NCBI RefSeq assembly: GCF_002554795.1
Contig: NZ_PDEQ01000009.1
Location: 1 to 64,000, forward strand
Source: Longibacter salinarum
Lineage (GTDB): Bacteria > Bacteroidota > Rhodothermia > Rhodothermales > Salinibacteraceae
Length of the DNA: 64,000 nt
Direction: 5' to 3'
In this document: positions 54,586-63,390 of the stretch, one piece after another
How the letters are laid out: each line of letters opens with the position of its first letter
How positions within the stretch are numbered: the stretch's first letter is position 1
Translations under genes and position numbers: made by a program
The notes under the pieces: model-generated
Seen by the model: only the letters and a program-made list of their open reading frames with translations
Database searches by the model: none
Told to the model about the DNA's origin: nothing

Positions 54586-55596
54586 ATGTCTTCCATCCTG
54601 GTCACCGGTGCCAACGGCCAGATCGGCAGCGAACTCGTTCAAACGCTGCGCGACCGTCACGGCGATGAACACGTCGTCCGCCTGGATCTCCGTCCGCCCT
54701 CGTCGACGAGCGTGAACGGATCGGTTAACGGGCAAAACGCTACGTCGCGCACAGCTGCGCCGTTTGTCGTTGCCGACGTCCGGGATCGTGACACGCTCGC
54801 CGAAACCATCGAGCGGTACGACATCGACACGGTCTACCATCTCGCGAGCCTTCTGTCTGCAAACGGCGAGAAGGTGCCGGATCGAACCTGGGACGTCAAC
54901 ATCAACGGACTTAAGCACGTCCTCGACCTCGCACGCGACCACGACCTGCGGATCTTCTGGCCGAGTTCGATCGCCGTCTTCGGCCCGTCTACCCCGCGCA
55001 ACGATACGCCGCAGAACACAATTCTGAACCCGTCAACGATGTACGGCGTCACGAAGCGCAGCGGCGAGCTTCTGTGTCAGTACTACCATCAGCGCTTCGG
55101 CGTCGACGTGCGCAGCCTCCGCTATCCCGGGCTGATCAGCTACGCCACGCTTCCCGGCGGCGGCACCACGGATTACGCGGTCGACATGTACTACGAAGCC
55201 CTGCGCTCCGGCTCCTACACGTGCTTCGTGCGTGCCGACACGCGACTTCCGATGATGTACATGCCGGACGCGATTCGCGCGACGCTCGACCTCATGAACG
55301 CCGACGCCGACAATATCACGATCCGCGATAGCTACAACATCACGGCGATGAGCTTCTCGGCCGAGGAGCTTGCCGACGCCATTCGCGCCCACCTGCCAGA
55401 CTTCACGTGCGACTTCGAACCGGACGAGCGCCAGCAGATCGCCGACGCCTGGCCCGCCACGATCGACGACCGCATCGCCCGGCGCGACTGGAACTGGAAG
55501 CCTGACTTCAACCTCGACGCCATGACGGCCGACATGCTCGCCCACCTCCGCGATACCGTGCAACAGCGCGAGGATGTCGAATCGGTTGAACGTTAG
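54586..55596 (+). CDS. tdh: L-threonine 3-dehydrogenase, SDR type
   Basis: A 336-aa NAD-dependent short-chain dehydrogenase/epimerase-like enzyme that oxidises L-threonine to 2-amino-3-ketobutyrate. The nucleotide-binding loop is ILVTGANGQIGSEL (about 4-15). The catalytic Tyr and Lys are in YGVTKRSGE, preceded by SSIAVFGP. Substrate and C-terminal motifs include RYPGLISYATLPGGGTTDYAVDMYYEAL, typical of this Tdh subfamily and not of zinc-dependent Tdh. The next gene encodes the partner enzyme Kbl, confirming the assignment. ATG at 54586 is the good start (a TTG at 54559 is in frame). The last codons and stop lie in a heptad repeat; the final GTTGAACGTTAG is part of it. Confidence 0.92.
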   Translation: MSSILVTGANGQIGSELVQTLRDRHGDEHVVRLDLRPPSSTSVNGSVNGQNATSRTAAPFVVADVRDRDTLAETIERYDIDTVYHLASLLSANGEKVPDRTWDVNINGLKHVLDLARDHDLRIFWPSSIAVFGPSTPRNDTPQNTILNPSTMYGVTKRSGELLCQYYHQRFGVDVRSLRYPGLISYATLPGGGTTDYAVDMYYEALRSGSYTCFVRADTRLPMMYMPDAIRATLDLMNADADNITIRDSYNITAMSFSAEELADAIRAHLPDFTCDFEPDERQQIADAWPATIDDRIARRDWNWKPDFNLDAMTADMLAHLRDTVQQREDVESVER

Positions 55597-55635
55597 AACG
55601 TTGGGCGTTAGGACGTTGAGGCGTTGAAACGTTTT
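55585..55635. repeat. CGTTrrr tandem repeat spanning the tdh stop codon
   Basis: About seven 7- to 9-bp units, CGTTAGA, CGTTGGG, CGTTAGG, CGTTGAG and similar, run from inside the last codons of tdh past its TAG (55594-55596). Period is less strict than at the other loci. Confidence 0.55.
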
Positions 55636-55738
55636 GAGTAAAACGCCGACACTTGCGCCTGCTTTGTATGTTTATCGCACCCGGTGAGATTAGCCCCACA
55701 ACGTTGCATGATGTTGTTACGTCAGGGCCCAAAAACCC

Positions 55739-55766
55739 TGAACCCTGAACCCTGAACTCTGAACCG
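55739..55766. repeat. Heptad tandem repeat (TGAACCC), four units
   Basis: Four consecutive units of TGAACCC/TGAACTC type, the same unit as at 188-229, ending 13 bp before the kbl start. It shows that this unit recurs 55 kb away. Confidence 0.75.
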
Positions 55767-55779
55767 TTTTCAAACCATT

Positions 55780-56967
55780 ATGCCCGAATCCGCAGTCGCT
55801 GAATTTCAGGATGAGCTTCAGGAAATCCGTGATGCCGGCCTTTACAAGGACGAGCGCGTCATCACTTCCCAGCAGGATGCCGACATCGAGGTCGAGTCCG
55901 GCAAGCACGTCGTCAACTTCTGCGCGAACAACTACCTCGGGCTGGCAAACCACCCGGATGTGATGCAGGCCGCGAAGGACGGAGTCGATGAGTACGGCTT
56001 CGGCGTCGCCAGCGTCCGGTTCATCTGCGGAACGCAAACCGTCCACAAGCAGCTGGAAAATGAGCTGTCGGCGTTCCACGAGAAGGAGGACACGATTCTC
56101 TACAACTCGTGCTTCGACGCCAACACCGGCCTCTTCGAGACCATCCTCGGCCCGGAGGACGCCATCATCTCCGACCGCCTGAACCACGCCTCGATCATCG
56201 ACGGCATCCGGCTCTGCAAAGCCGACCGGTACGTGTACGACCATAGCGACATGGACGACCTGGAGGAGCAGCTTCAGGCCGCACAGGACGCCCGCGTACG
56301 CATGATCGCGACGGACGGCGTCTTTTCAATGGACGGCGATGTCGCGAAGCTCGACGAAATCTGCGACTTGGCCGAAGAGTACGATGCCCTGGTGATGGTC
56401 GACGAGTGCCACGCCACCGGCTTCATGGGCGAGGGCGGACGCGGCGCTTCGGAAGCCAAGGGCGCGCTCGACCGCGTGGACGTCATCACCTCGACCCTCG
56501 GCAAGGCACTCGGCGGCGCCACCGGCGGGTTCACGACAGGCCGGGGCGAGATCATTGAACTGCTCCGGCAGAAGTCTCGGCCATACCTCTTCTCCAACGC
56601 GGTCGCCCCGATGATCGCGAACGCCAGCCTGAAAGTGCTGGAGATGCTCCAGGAGAACGAGGAGCGGCGCGAACGAATCTGGGAGAACGCCCGCTACTTC
56701 CGCAGCGAGATGGAGGAGCGCGGCTTCGACATCAAGCCCGGCGATCACCCAATCATCCCAATCATGCTCTACGATGCGCAGACGAGCGCAACGATCGCCG
56801 ATGAGCTGCTCGAGCGTGGCATTTACGTGATCAGCTTCAGCTACCCGGTCGTACCGAAGGGCGAGGCCCGCATTCGCGTACAGATGTCGGCCGCTCACTC
56901 CCGCGACCAGCTCAACCGCGCCATCGACGCCTTCACCGAGGTAGCGAAGAAGCACGACGTTATATAA
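55780..56967 (+). CDS. kbl: Glycine C-acetyltransferase (2-amino-3-ketobutyrate CoA ligase)
   Basis: A 395-aa PLP-dependent enzyme of the alpha-oxoamine synthase family. It splits 2-amino-3-ketobutyrate with CoA into glycine and acetyl-CoA, the second step of threonine breakdown after Tdh. Signature features: [57 protein letters not shown] and the Schiff-base lysine in [15 protein letters not shown]-terminal [17 protein letters not shown] also fits. Length is exactly that of Kbl (about 395-400). ATG at 55780 is clear, 183 bp after tdh; the gap contains two repeat clusters. A hairpin terminator follows. Confidence 0.96.
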   Translation: MPESAVAEFQDELQEIRDAGLYKDERVITSQQDADIEVESGKHVVNFCANNYLGLANHPDVMQAAKDGVDEYGFGVASVRFICGTQTVHKQLENELSAFHEKEDTILYNSCFDANTGLFETILGPEDAIISDRLNHASIIDGIRLCKADRYVYDHSDMDDLEEQLQAAQDARVRMIATDGVFSMDGDVAKLDEICDLAEEYDALVMVDECHATGFMGEGGRGASEAKGALDRVDVITSTLGKALGGATGGFTTGRGEIIELLRQKSRPYLFSNAVAPMIANASLKVLEMLQENEERRERIWENARYFRSEMEERGFDIKPGDHPIIPIMLYDAQTSATIADELLERGIYVISFSYPVVPKGEARIRVQMSAAHSRDQLNRAIDAFTEVAKKHDVI

Positions 56968-56995
56968 GTTGATTGTGGGTTGAGTATTGTGGATA
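56968..56995. repeat. Heptad tandem repeat (GTGGGTT), four units
   Basis: Four units: GTTGATT, GTGGGTT, GAGTATT, GTGGATA. They begin directly at the kbl stop. Twelve bases (GATTGTGGGTTG, 56971-56982) recur as their reverse complement at 57121-57132. Confidence 0.6.
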
Positions 56996-57021
56996 GGAGC
57001 GTACAACGCGCCGTCCTACAG

Positions 57022-57055
57022 GCCCGATCTCCGGTGACGGGGGTCGGGCTTTTTT
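57022..57055 (+). terminator. Rho-independent terminator after kbl
   Basis: GCCCGA (57022-57027) with TCGGGC (57044-57049), extended by CC/GG inside, followed by six T residues (57050-57055). The next ATG starts only 4 bp later. Confidence 0.85.
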
Positions 57056-57058
57056 CAA

Positions 57059-58423
57059 ATGCAGTCCGAAAACCCGATGACTCTCCCCACGGCACAGAGC
57101 AATCCGATAGGGCGAAAATCCAACCCACAATCCACCATCGACAATCTACATTCCATCCCCAGCGCCTTTCTCGCAGCCATCATCGCACTCGGACTTTGCC
57201 TGACCGGCTGCTCCGGTGCGGAATCGTCGATGGTTCAACCCACCTCTCCCGACTCGTCCCTTGTCGAAGCCGCCACCCTTCGCGACTCGCTTAGACTCTG
57301 CCGAACGGGAGATCTGGCTGACGCCCGCCCCTGGCTACAGCAATGGGTTAACAGGCACCCGGATGATGCCACCGGTCACGCCTGGTTCGCTCGAGCGCTA
57401 TTTCGGGATGGGAAGCCACGGGAAGCGGCATCGCAAGCCAATCGAGCCGTCAAGACATCGGGCTGCAACAGCTTCGCCTACACGACGCGCGGCGACGTGA
57501 CAAACCCGCAGTTCGTTCTTGAATCGGAGCGCAGCGCGGATGCCGTCTGGCGAGACTACCAGCAGGCCGTCACCTGCAATCCCGACGCGGGCATTGCGTG
57601 GATCTCGATGTGGCCGCTGGCGACGCAGCGGGGCGACGCGGACGCCGCCCACCGTGCCATTCAGCGAATCCATGAACTCGACTTCTTCCCCGGCCCCGTC
57701 CAAACGCTTGCCCGGTGGATGTTCGCCACCGTACCACCAGACGCCCTTCTCCTCACAAACGGCGATGCCGACACGTATCCGCTCCTCGGCCTCCAGCAGG
57801 TCGACGGACGCCGAACCGACATCGCCGTCGTCAACGCCTCCCTGCTAAATCTGCCCGCGTACGTGGAGTACGTGTCGGGGCAGTACGACCTGCCACTTCC
57901 GATGGCCTCGGACTCGCTCCGCGCCTTTCGTCCTTATGCCGAGGAGGACGGTGACGTCATCACGCTGTCGAAAGCCGTGGTGAAAGCGTGGTACGACATG
58001 CAGGCGACCGGTAAACTCACACGCCCGGTCGTCGGGGCACCGACGCTCACGGCCTCGACGTTCGACGGCCTGCACGACCTGCAGACGACGTCGATCGGTG
58101 CGTACACCCACACGGACCCCGATACGCCTCCGCTGCGGGACGCGTCCCGCATCACCCAGTCGTTTCTCTCCCTGGATGCGAGCGACTTCGAGGGACCGGT
58201 CGCATCACATCTCGACATGAGCTGCATCCGGCAGTCCAGTACGGGACTCCGCACCGTGATTCTGTACTATGCCGTGAGCTACGCCGACGTGATGATCGAA
58301 CAGGACCGCCCGCTCCCCGCGCGGCAAATTCTCAACTGGGTCGATCGCCTGCGTCCCGACCTTGATCTCGAGCCGGATGTCGTCCGCTACCTGCATACCC
58401 TGCGCGAGCGTCTCGAGAGCTAA
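57059..58423 (+). CDS. Lipoprotein with TPR-like repeats, unknown function
   Basis: A 454-aa lipoprotein. Signal region with lipobox LTGC (Cys51). The mature part starts with TPR-like helical pairs (about 75-215: CRTGDLADARPWLQQW, AWFARALFRDGKPREAASQANRAV, and PDAGIAWISMWPLATQRGDADAAHRAIQ). The following region (220-400) resembles the lipoprotein part of O-linked or YfiO-like scaffolds but has no named motif; VPPDALLLTNGDADTYPLLGLQQVDGRRTDIAVVN occurs in hypothetical proteins with a DUF2723-like sequence context, which is only a faint similarity. Codons about 20-33 of the signal region are heptad repeat DNA. ATG at 57059 lies immediately after the terminator of kbl; ATG at 57077 is an equally possible start. 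Confidence 0.75.
   Translation: MQSENPMTLPTAQSNPIGRKSNPQSTIDNLHSIPSAFLAAIIALGLCLTGCSGAESSMVQPTSPDSSLVEAATLRDSLRLCRTGDLADARPWLQQWVNRHPDDATGHAWFARALFRDGKPREAASQANRAVKTSGCNSFAYTTRGDVTNPQFVLESERSADAVWRDYQQAVTCNPDAGIAWISMWPLATQRGDADAAHRAIQRIHELDFFPGPVQTLARWMFATVPPDALLLTNGDADTYPLLGLQQVDGRRTDIAVVNASLLNLPAYVEYVSGQYDLPLPMASDSLRAFRPYAEEDGDVITLSKAVVKAWYDMQATGKLTRPVVGAPTLTASTFDGLHDLQTTSIGAYTHTDPDTPPLRDASRITQSFLSLDASDFEGPVASHLDMSCIRQSSTGLRTVILYYAVSYADVMIEQDRPLPARQILNWVDRLRPDLDLEPDVVRYLHTLRERLES
57117..57158. repeat. Heptad tandem repeat inside the signal-peptide region
   Basis: Six 7-bp units (AATCCAA, CCCACAA, TCCACCA, TCGACAA, TCTACAT, TCCATCC), translated as part of the n-region of the lipoprotein. 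They are the inverted form of the cluster at 56968-56995. Confidence 0.6.
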
Positions 58424-58432
58424 GCATCGCGA

Positions 58433-59395
58433 CTACGAGGTACCGTCTACCGGATTCTCCAGCGGCGGAAGGGCTGCCTCAATTTCCTCGCGGCGATCCT
58501 CCAGCCACGGCGGCAGAATCAGCTCTTCGCCAAGGTGCTCGAGATCCTCGTCGGCAGTAAAGCCCGGCCCGTCCGTCGCCAGCTCGAAGAGCACCCCGCC
58601 GGGCTCGCGGAAGTAGACCGACTGAAACCAGAAGCGGTCGATTTGCTCCGATGGGCGGAGTCCGACTTCAGCAACCCGCGAGCGGAGCGAAAGCTGCTCC
58701 TCACTATTGTTCATGCGCCAGGCGGCATGATGGACCGTCCCGGGTCCCCCCTGTCCATGCTGCCCGTCGTCGACGATCTTAATCTCCGCCAGCGTCCCGG
58801 AGCGTCCGTCAATCCCGTACCGGTGCCAGCCGTCGTCTTCGCCAACCTTCTCCAGTCCCATGACCCGCGTCAGAACGGCTTCGGTTGCCTCCAGGCGTCG
58901 CTCCCAGATGCGAACGGAATGCATCCCGCGAATCTGCTTGTCGACCGGCACCGGGCTTTCCTCCCACGGCGTGAACTCGCGCTCATCGGACGTTTCCACG
59001 ATGGCCAGACGCATCCCGTCGGGATCCGTAAACGCGAGGGTAGGCTCCCCGAACCGCTTCGAACGTTCTGCGACCTCCGCTCCCGCCTCAACGAGCCGGT
59101 CCTGCCAGTAGTCCATCGTGCCCTGCGGCACCGCGAGCGGGATTTCGACGACCTGCCCCACACCCGGCTGCCCCGGCGGCAAGTCCGGCCAGGGGAAAAA
59201 GGTGAGGTCCGTACCGGGGCTACCCGCCCCATCGGCGAAGAAGAGGTGGTACGTCTCGGGCGCATCCTGATTGACGGACCGCTTCACCAGGCGCAGCCCG
59301 AGTACTCTCTGGTAGAAGTCGAGGGTCGCACGCGGCTCGCCGGAAATAGCGGTCACGTGATGAAGGCCGTGGACGGAGCTGGAGTTCGATTCCAT
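58433..59395 (-). CDS. Glyoxalase-fold ring-cleaving dioxygenase (MhqO-like)
   Basis: A 320-aa cytosolic protein with two vicinal-oxygen-chelate (glyoxalase) domains. It opens with HGLHHVTAISG (first metal ligand His near 12-13). The first module ends at FTDPDGMRLAIVET (about 140). The second starts near 157 (GMHSVRIWERR) and carries GTVHHAAWRM and PGGVLFELATDG, giving the second His and the Glu of the metal site. This arrangement matches MhqA/MhqO-like hydroquinone dioxygenases, induced by quinones in Bacillus. The annotated ATG at 59395 begins the domain; the frame extends upstream to 59560 without support. It is convergent with the TPR-like lipoprotein gene; 10 bp separate the stops. Confidence 0.9.
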   Translation of the reverse strand: MESNSSSVHGLHHVTAISGEPRATLDFYQRVLGLRLVKRSVNQDAPETYHLFFADGAGSPGTDLTFFPWPDLPPGQPGVGQVVEIPLAVPQGTMDYWQDRLVEAGAEVAERSKRFGEPTLAFTDPDGMRLAIVETSDEREFTPWEESPVPVDKQIRGMHSVRIWERRLEATEAVLTRVMGLEKVGEDDGWHRYGIDGRSGTLAEIKIVDDGQHGQGGPGTVHHAAWRMNNSEEQLSLRSRVAEVGLRPSEQIDRFWFQSVYFREPGGVLFELATDGPGFTADEDLEHLGEELILPPWLEDRREEIEAALPPLENPVDGTS

Positions 59396-59468
59396 GGGTC
59401 GTTCTGAAAACTGATTCGGTACGGCGAATCGGGACGTGATATTATAGAAATACAGAAACATAAACGAA

Positions 59469-59494
59469 CGCCCGGCCTCCGAAGACGCCGGGCG
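59469..59494 (-). terminator. Hairpin terminator after the beta-helix gene
   Basis: CGCCCGGC (59469-59476) pairs with GCCGGGCG (59487-59494). On the minus strand TTCGTTTATG follows, a modest T run. It separates the beta-helix gene from the dioxygenase gene downstream. Confidence 0.75.
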
Positions 59495-59578
59495 GATCGC
59501 ACGAAGTAGTAACGATGTTAGGTGCGGGACGTGACGATAACCCGCACGGACCGGCTGCATGCACGACCGGAGCGGTGC

Positions 59579-60883
59579 CTACCGATTGCCACCTCGATTT
59601 CCTCGTCCGCCGACGCAGCTTCTCTCAAGGTTGCGCCCCCACAGGATCGACCGGACGAGCCATGGTTGCACCTCAGCGTCCCCGACCAGAGCGCTCCGGC
59701 GCTGGCGGTTCGGTCCGTCATCCGCGGCCGGGTTCGACGCCACCGTCCTTGGGCCGAGCGGATGTCCCCAGTAGTTACAGGTGGCATCGAAGCTCGTGCT
59801 CGTCCCATTGTTGAGGCCAACCTCTGAGCGCAGATCGTTGAAGGTCAGTGTCAGCCCCTCCGCGCCGGCGTCCACCTTGACGGCCTCGCCGTTGAAACCG
59901 GTCGAAGTCACGCGGTAGATGAAGTTGCGGGTGACGTTCAGGTCAGACGTGGTGGATGCGTCTACATTGACGCCCTGCGCAAACGTCGCCAGCGTGCCGT
60001 CGAAGCCGTCGTCCAGGTTTTCGTCATAGGTTGCGTTATCGTCTGACGGATCGCTGTCATTATCCGGGTCGGCGGACAGGCGATAAACAAGGTTCTTCTC
60101 CACCTGAACGTTGGCCACCGTGCCCTGCAGAAGAATGCCAAGCGTGGCGTTGTCGCTGTACAGGTTGCGAACGACGTTTTTCCGAATCACGGAGTTCGAG
60201 AATCCATCCGCCCGGTCGTCATTCGCAAAGATGCCATTGACCGTCGGAAAGCCCGAGTCTGAGGTAAACTCGTTTCGAAGATCCTCCACGAGATTCCCCT
60301 CGATCGTGATGCCCGTGTTGCCGCCGTCGGCAATGATGCCCGTCACCCCAAGCCGGCCCGTCGGCCCCACATCACGGACGCGGTTATGCCGAACCGTGAC
60401 GTCACTCACATTCGGCCCAATCGAGATGCCGATCAGCCCGCCCGGAAACATGACCTGAAACCCTTCGAGGGTCACGCCATCCGCGAGAATTCGTACGGCG
60501 CTTCCCGTCGGAGCATCGCCCCCTTGAATGGTCGCGCCGCCCAGCCAGAGCGAGGTCACCGTGATGTCCGGTGTCGTAATCTCAAGCGTGCCGCTGTAGG
60601 TGCCCGGCTTAACGCAGATCACGTCGCCCGACGACGCCGCATCGACCGCCGCCTGGGGCGCATCGGTCGTGACGGTGCAGTGATGGAAGAACTTCGCCTC
60701 CGAGCCCTCTTCAAACGGCAGATTCTTCAGCGCCTCGTTGACGAGGTTCTCCTCGGCCTCTGTAGGCGCGTCTGTCTCAGGCGACGATACGGGCGCATCG
60801 TCACAACCGGCAAGAGCGAGTGCGACGACAAAAATCAGCGCAAGGGGACGAAGCAACAATCGGAGCGTCGGGATAGACCTCAT
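59579..60883 (-). CDS. Lipoprotein with right-handed parallel beta-helix
   Basis: A 434-aa lipoprotein. Lipobox LAGC (Cys27). After an acidic spacer, TTDAPQAAVDAASSGDVICVKPGTYSG begins a beta-helix of the NosD/pectate-lyase-like type, with repeated short strands spaced about 22-25 residues (VTLEGFQVMFPG, VSDVTVRHNRVRDV, NTGITIEGNLVEDL, SNSVIRKNVVRNLYSDN, VANVQVEKNLVYRL, SDLNVTRNFIYRV). No catalytic set of a pectate lyase or polygalacturonase is evident. A C-terminal Cys (CNYWG) is followed by an Arg-rich tail. A surface carbohydrate-binding or adhesive role is possible. Single gene with terminator; ATG at 60883. Confidence 0.85.
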   Translation of the reverse strand: MRSIPTLRLLLRPLALIFVVALALAGCDDAPVSSPETDAPTEAEENLVNEALKNLPFEEGSEAKFFHHCTVTTDAPQAAVDAASSGDVICVKPGTYSGTLEITTPDITVTSLWLGGATIQGGDAPTGSAVRILADGVTLEGFQVMFPGGLIGISIGPNVSDVTVRHNRVRDVGPTGRLGVTGIIADGGNTGITIEGNLVEDLRNEFTSDSGFPTVNGIFANDDRADGFSNSVIRKNVVRNLYSDNATLGILLQGTVANVQVEKNLVYRLSADPDNDSDPSDDNATYDENLDDGFDGTLATFAQGVNVDASTTSDLNVTRNFIYRVTSTGFNGEAVKVDAGAEGLTLTFNDLRSEVGLNNGTSTSFDATCNYWGHPLGPRTVASNPAADDGPNRQRRSALVGDAEVQPWLVRSILWGRNLERSCVGGRGNRGGNR

Positions 60884-61303
60884 CGGACCGGAGGGCTGAA
60901 ATACAAACGAGAATGACAGTGTATGCTATACAAAATCGATATCGCAGGATAACATACGACACACAACCGAATATGACAGATTGGTCCGTCCACACGTAAG
61001 TGTTGGACTGATGGGCACCTCATACAGACCCCGAAACGCCCGCGAATCGTCCGTTGTGGAGGCCCGATCCACCAAAACCAGACGGGCACAACCCTCGCGG
61101 AGCCGTGCGCGTCCCCTGTGCATCCAGCGCCCGTTAATCGCTGGCATCAGATTCCCCCGCGGTTCACCTCCTGCGTGCCAGAGCGGGCGTCGGGAGGCCT
61201 TCGTGCCGCGCCTTCAATTGTAGTGCGAAATACAGCGAGAGGTGCCGCGACGGATTGCGGGTCTCCCTCGTGGACCCAAGGTGATCGACCCATCCATCAC
61301 GCT
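60884..61303. other. Gene-free region before the XRE repressor
   Basis: About 420 bp with no credible gene on either strand. It lies upstream of the beta-helix lipoprotein gene and downstream of the repressor gene. The first 80 bp (AT-rich) may hold the lipoprotein promoter. Confidence 0.5.
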
Positions 61304-62041
61304 TCACATCCGGCGCATGACCGCGAGGATACTTCCCAGCGGCTCATACTCGTGATTCCACTGCTCGCGCTTGATTTCCAAATCGGGGACCGACGTATTG
61401 TCCGCCGCGAGAACGACCATGGGACCGCATAACCTGATCCGGCGGATCAGCAATCCCGACGGGCCACGGATCAAACACACCGCCCCGTCCACCAGGCAAT
61501 CCCGATTCCACATCCCCACCAAAACCCAATCCCCCGACCGGATCGTGTTCTCCATGGTATTCCCGGTCACCTGAAACTCGCGTAGCCGGGCCGGTGCGAT
61601 TCCGTACGTGCGACGAATGTACGATTCGGAAAGCCAGTGCGGGCCATTCTGGTCCTCGACGAGTTCCGGACCGTCTTTCGACTCTCGCACGCGAACGACA
61701 GGAATTTGGTAAAATCGCTCCCCAGAAGCCTTCATCGTCGTTTCGCGACTCGCGATGTCCGGCTTGGCGGATGCGGTCGGAGTCTCCCCCTCTGTCCCCG
61801 ACGACGCATCTTCCTGCATCAGGGACCCCTCTCCAGACAGAAACCAGTTGATATTTACTCCCAAACGGGATAATCTCTGGAGAACGCTGGACCCCGGCTT
61901 GCGATCTCCCCCTGTGTATTTCGCGAAACTAGACGGCTTCATCTCGAGTGAACGCGCGAGTTCACTCTGATTCCCATCGAACATTGCGTCGGCAATCTGT
62001 CGCAGCCGATCACCAAAATGATGGATTGACTTTTTACCCAT
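61304..62041 (-). CDS. XRE-family repressor with S24-like C-terminal domain
   Basis: A 245-aa phage-CI/LexA-like regulator. N-terminal helix-turn-helix (about 8-68: DRLRQIADAMFDGNQSELARSLEMKPSSFAKYTGG), linker, and a C-terminal S24 fold (about 110-240: FQVTGNTMENTIRSGDWVLV, GAVCLIRGPSGLLIRRIRL). In active S24 peptidases the motif is GDSM with a catalytic Ser and a later Lys. Here Thr162 (GNTM) and Arg at 200-201 (LIRRI) occupy these positions, so self-cleavage is probably lost and a fixed or ligand-controlled repressor is likely. ATG at 62041 overlaps a palindrome with a similar site 20 bp further on, so autorepression is likely. Divergent from parA. Confidence 0.88.
   Translation of the reverse strand: MGKKSIHHFGDRLRQIADAMFDGNQSELARSLEMKPSSFAKYTGGDRKPGSSVLQRLSRLGVNINWFLSGEGSLMQEDASSGTEGETPTASAKPDIASRETTMKASGERFYQIPVVRVRESKDGPELVEDQNGPHWLSESYIRRTYGIAPARLREFQVTGNTMENTIRSGDWVLVGMWNRDCLVDGAVCLIRGPSGLLIRRIRLCGPMVVLAADNTSVPDLEIKREQWNHEYEPLGSILAVMRRM
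61856..61873. promoter_or_regulatory. Possible third repressor site inside the XRE gene
   Basis: TTACTCCCAAACGGGATA shows the same CCC-N4-GGGATA core as the two sites at the promoter but lies in the coding region. Weak. Confidence 0.25.
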
Positions 62042-62070
62042 ATGGGATATTTATTACCCTAACCGGATAA
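62036..62070. promoter_or_regulatory. Tandem operator sites between XRE gene and parA
   Basis: Site 1 is ACCCATATGGGATAT with palindrome CCCATATGGG at 62037-62046, covering the repressor's own ATG. Site 2 is TTACCCTAACCGGATAA at 62054-62070. Both fit TTACCC-N4-sGGATAA. Their centres lie 20 bp apart (about two helical turns). Typical of cooperative CI-like operators. The rest of 62071-62478 shows no gene. Confidence 0.6.
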
Positions 62071-62478
62071 GATCGAGCGTAATGGCTCGGAAGTCGAGTC
62101 GTTCTCTTGCCATGGGATCCAAAATCGAATCCAGCGGGTGCCGGCGAAGAGAGGAGGTCCGTGAAAACCTGGCATCGCACGAGGGGGCACAGGACTCGTT
62201 CATTTCCCCGTGCCACAGCCGTTTGAGCGTGATGCAAGGCAATTTTTTCTACTTCCGAAGACATGCTAGCGCCGCTCACGTTACGTGTTGAATGTCGTTC
62301 GGGTCCGCCATCCTTGGAGGGAGGCGCGAGAACTCTGTGCGATAATGAACTCGCATCTTGCGACGGTTCCAACGTTTCTTTTCGTCAGGTCGAACGCACT
62401 GGCGAACCCGGGAACGGATATTGCAGATTCGATGAAGTGCCCATGTCACCCAACCGTTTTCTCAGCTCATCCCCCGTT

Positions 62479-63327
62479 ATGCTGACGACCATTCCGATCA
62501 TCAACAACAAGGGAGGTGTGGGAAAGACCACCACAGCTGTGAATGTAGCTGCGGGCCTGGCCCAACGCGGGCGGCGGGTCCTCCTCGTTGATCTCGACAG
62601 TCAGGGCTCGGCCTCAATTGCGCTCGGTGTGCATCACGACAACCTGCGTCCGTCCAGTGCAGACGTTCTGTTCGGACACGTGGCCATCGACGATGCCATT
62701 CGGGAGACCGGCCTTGAGAATGTTGACCTGATTACCGGATCGCTGAGTCTCGCCGACGCAGGCACACGTCTGAAACTTCGGGACAACGGCCAATACCGCC
62801 TTCGGAATGTGCTTTCGACCGTCAAAGACTGGTACCAAACGATCATTATCGATTGTGCACCGTCGACCTCGATTCTCTCGGTCAATGCCCTCGTCGGCGC
62901 GGACGCCATCATTGTCCCCGTGGCCCCCTCCTATCTCGCGATGGAAGGGGTAATTAGCCTCGGCAAGACCGTTCGCCGGGTCCGCGAGGGAATTGGAGAG
63001 GCCGCTCCGATCCTCGGCGTCTTGCTCACGATGGTCTCGAAGGGCGACGATCGTGCAGTTGACGAGATCAATGAACTGCGGAGTCACTACGGCGGCAAAG
63101 TATTCAAGACTGAGATCCAGAACGATCCCGCCTTGAAGGTTGCACCGAGCGCGGGCGTCGATATTTTCCGATATGCCCCGGACTCGCCCGGCGCGACCGA
63201 CTACGATCAGCTGATCGACGAAATCGAGGAGCGGCTTCAGCGATACGGATCCATCTACGGAAACCTTCCCAGTCGAGCATCCACCGGTACGTACCAAGTC
63301 AGTAATGCGGGTGGCATCCGGTCGTAG
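62479..63327 (+). CDS. ParA/Soj-family ATPase
   Basis: A deviant Walker-A ATPase (282 aa) of the ParA/MinD superfamily. Opening IPIINNKGGVGKTTTAVNVA (deviant Walker A, about residues 11-18), switch I DLDSQGSASIAL, switch II DCAPSTSILSVNAL, then PVAPSYLAMEGV and VLLTMVSKGD. Such proteins position DNA or protein complexes on membranes and nucleoids. ATG at 62479 begins the conserved region; ATG at 62443 and a longer open frame from 62263 are alternatives. It is divergent from the XRE/S24 repressor gene, and the next genes (an unknown protein, then a Roadblock protein) follow in the same direction, so a non-segregation, polarity-type role is plausible. Confidence 0.92.
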   Translation: MLTTIPIINNKGGVGKTTTAVNVAAGLAQRGRRVLLVDLDSQGSASIALGVHHDNLRPSSADVLFGHVAIDDAIRETGLENVDLITGSLSLADAGTRLKLRDNGQYRLRNVLSTVKDWYQTIIIDCAPSTSILSVNALVGADAIIVPVAPSYLAMEGVISLGKTVRRVREGIGEAAPILGVLLTMVSKGDDRAVDEINELRSHYGGKVFKTEIQNDPALKVAPSAGVDIFRYAPDSPGATDYDQLIDEIEERLQRYGSIYGNLPSRASTGTYQVSNAGGIRS

Positions 63328-63390
63328 GATCTCCACTTCGATCTCGCGCCACCTAGCCACCACGATTCATCACAGATCGACACGAGCAAT

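Noticed and set aside
62034-62372. A 112-codon minus-strand frame upstream of the XRE gene
   Set aside because: It overlaps the tandem operators and the repressor start, has no domain, and would run through the divergent promoter region.
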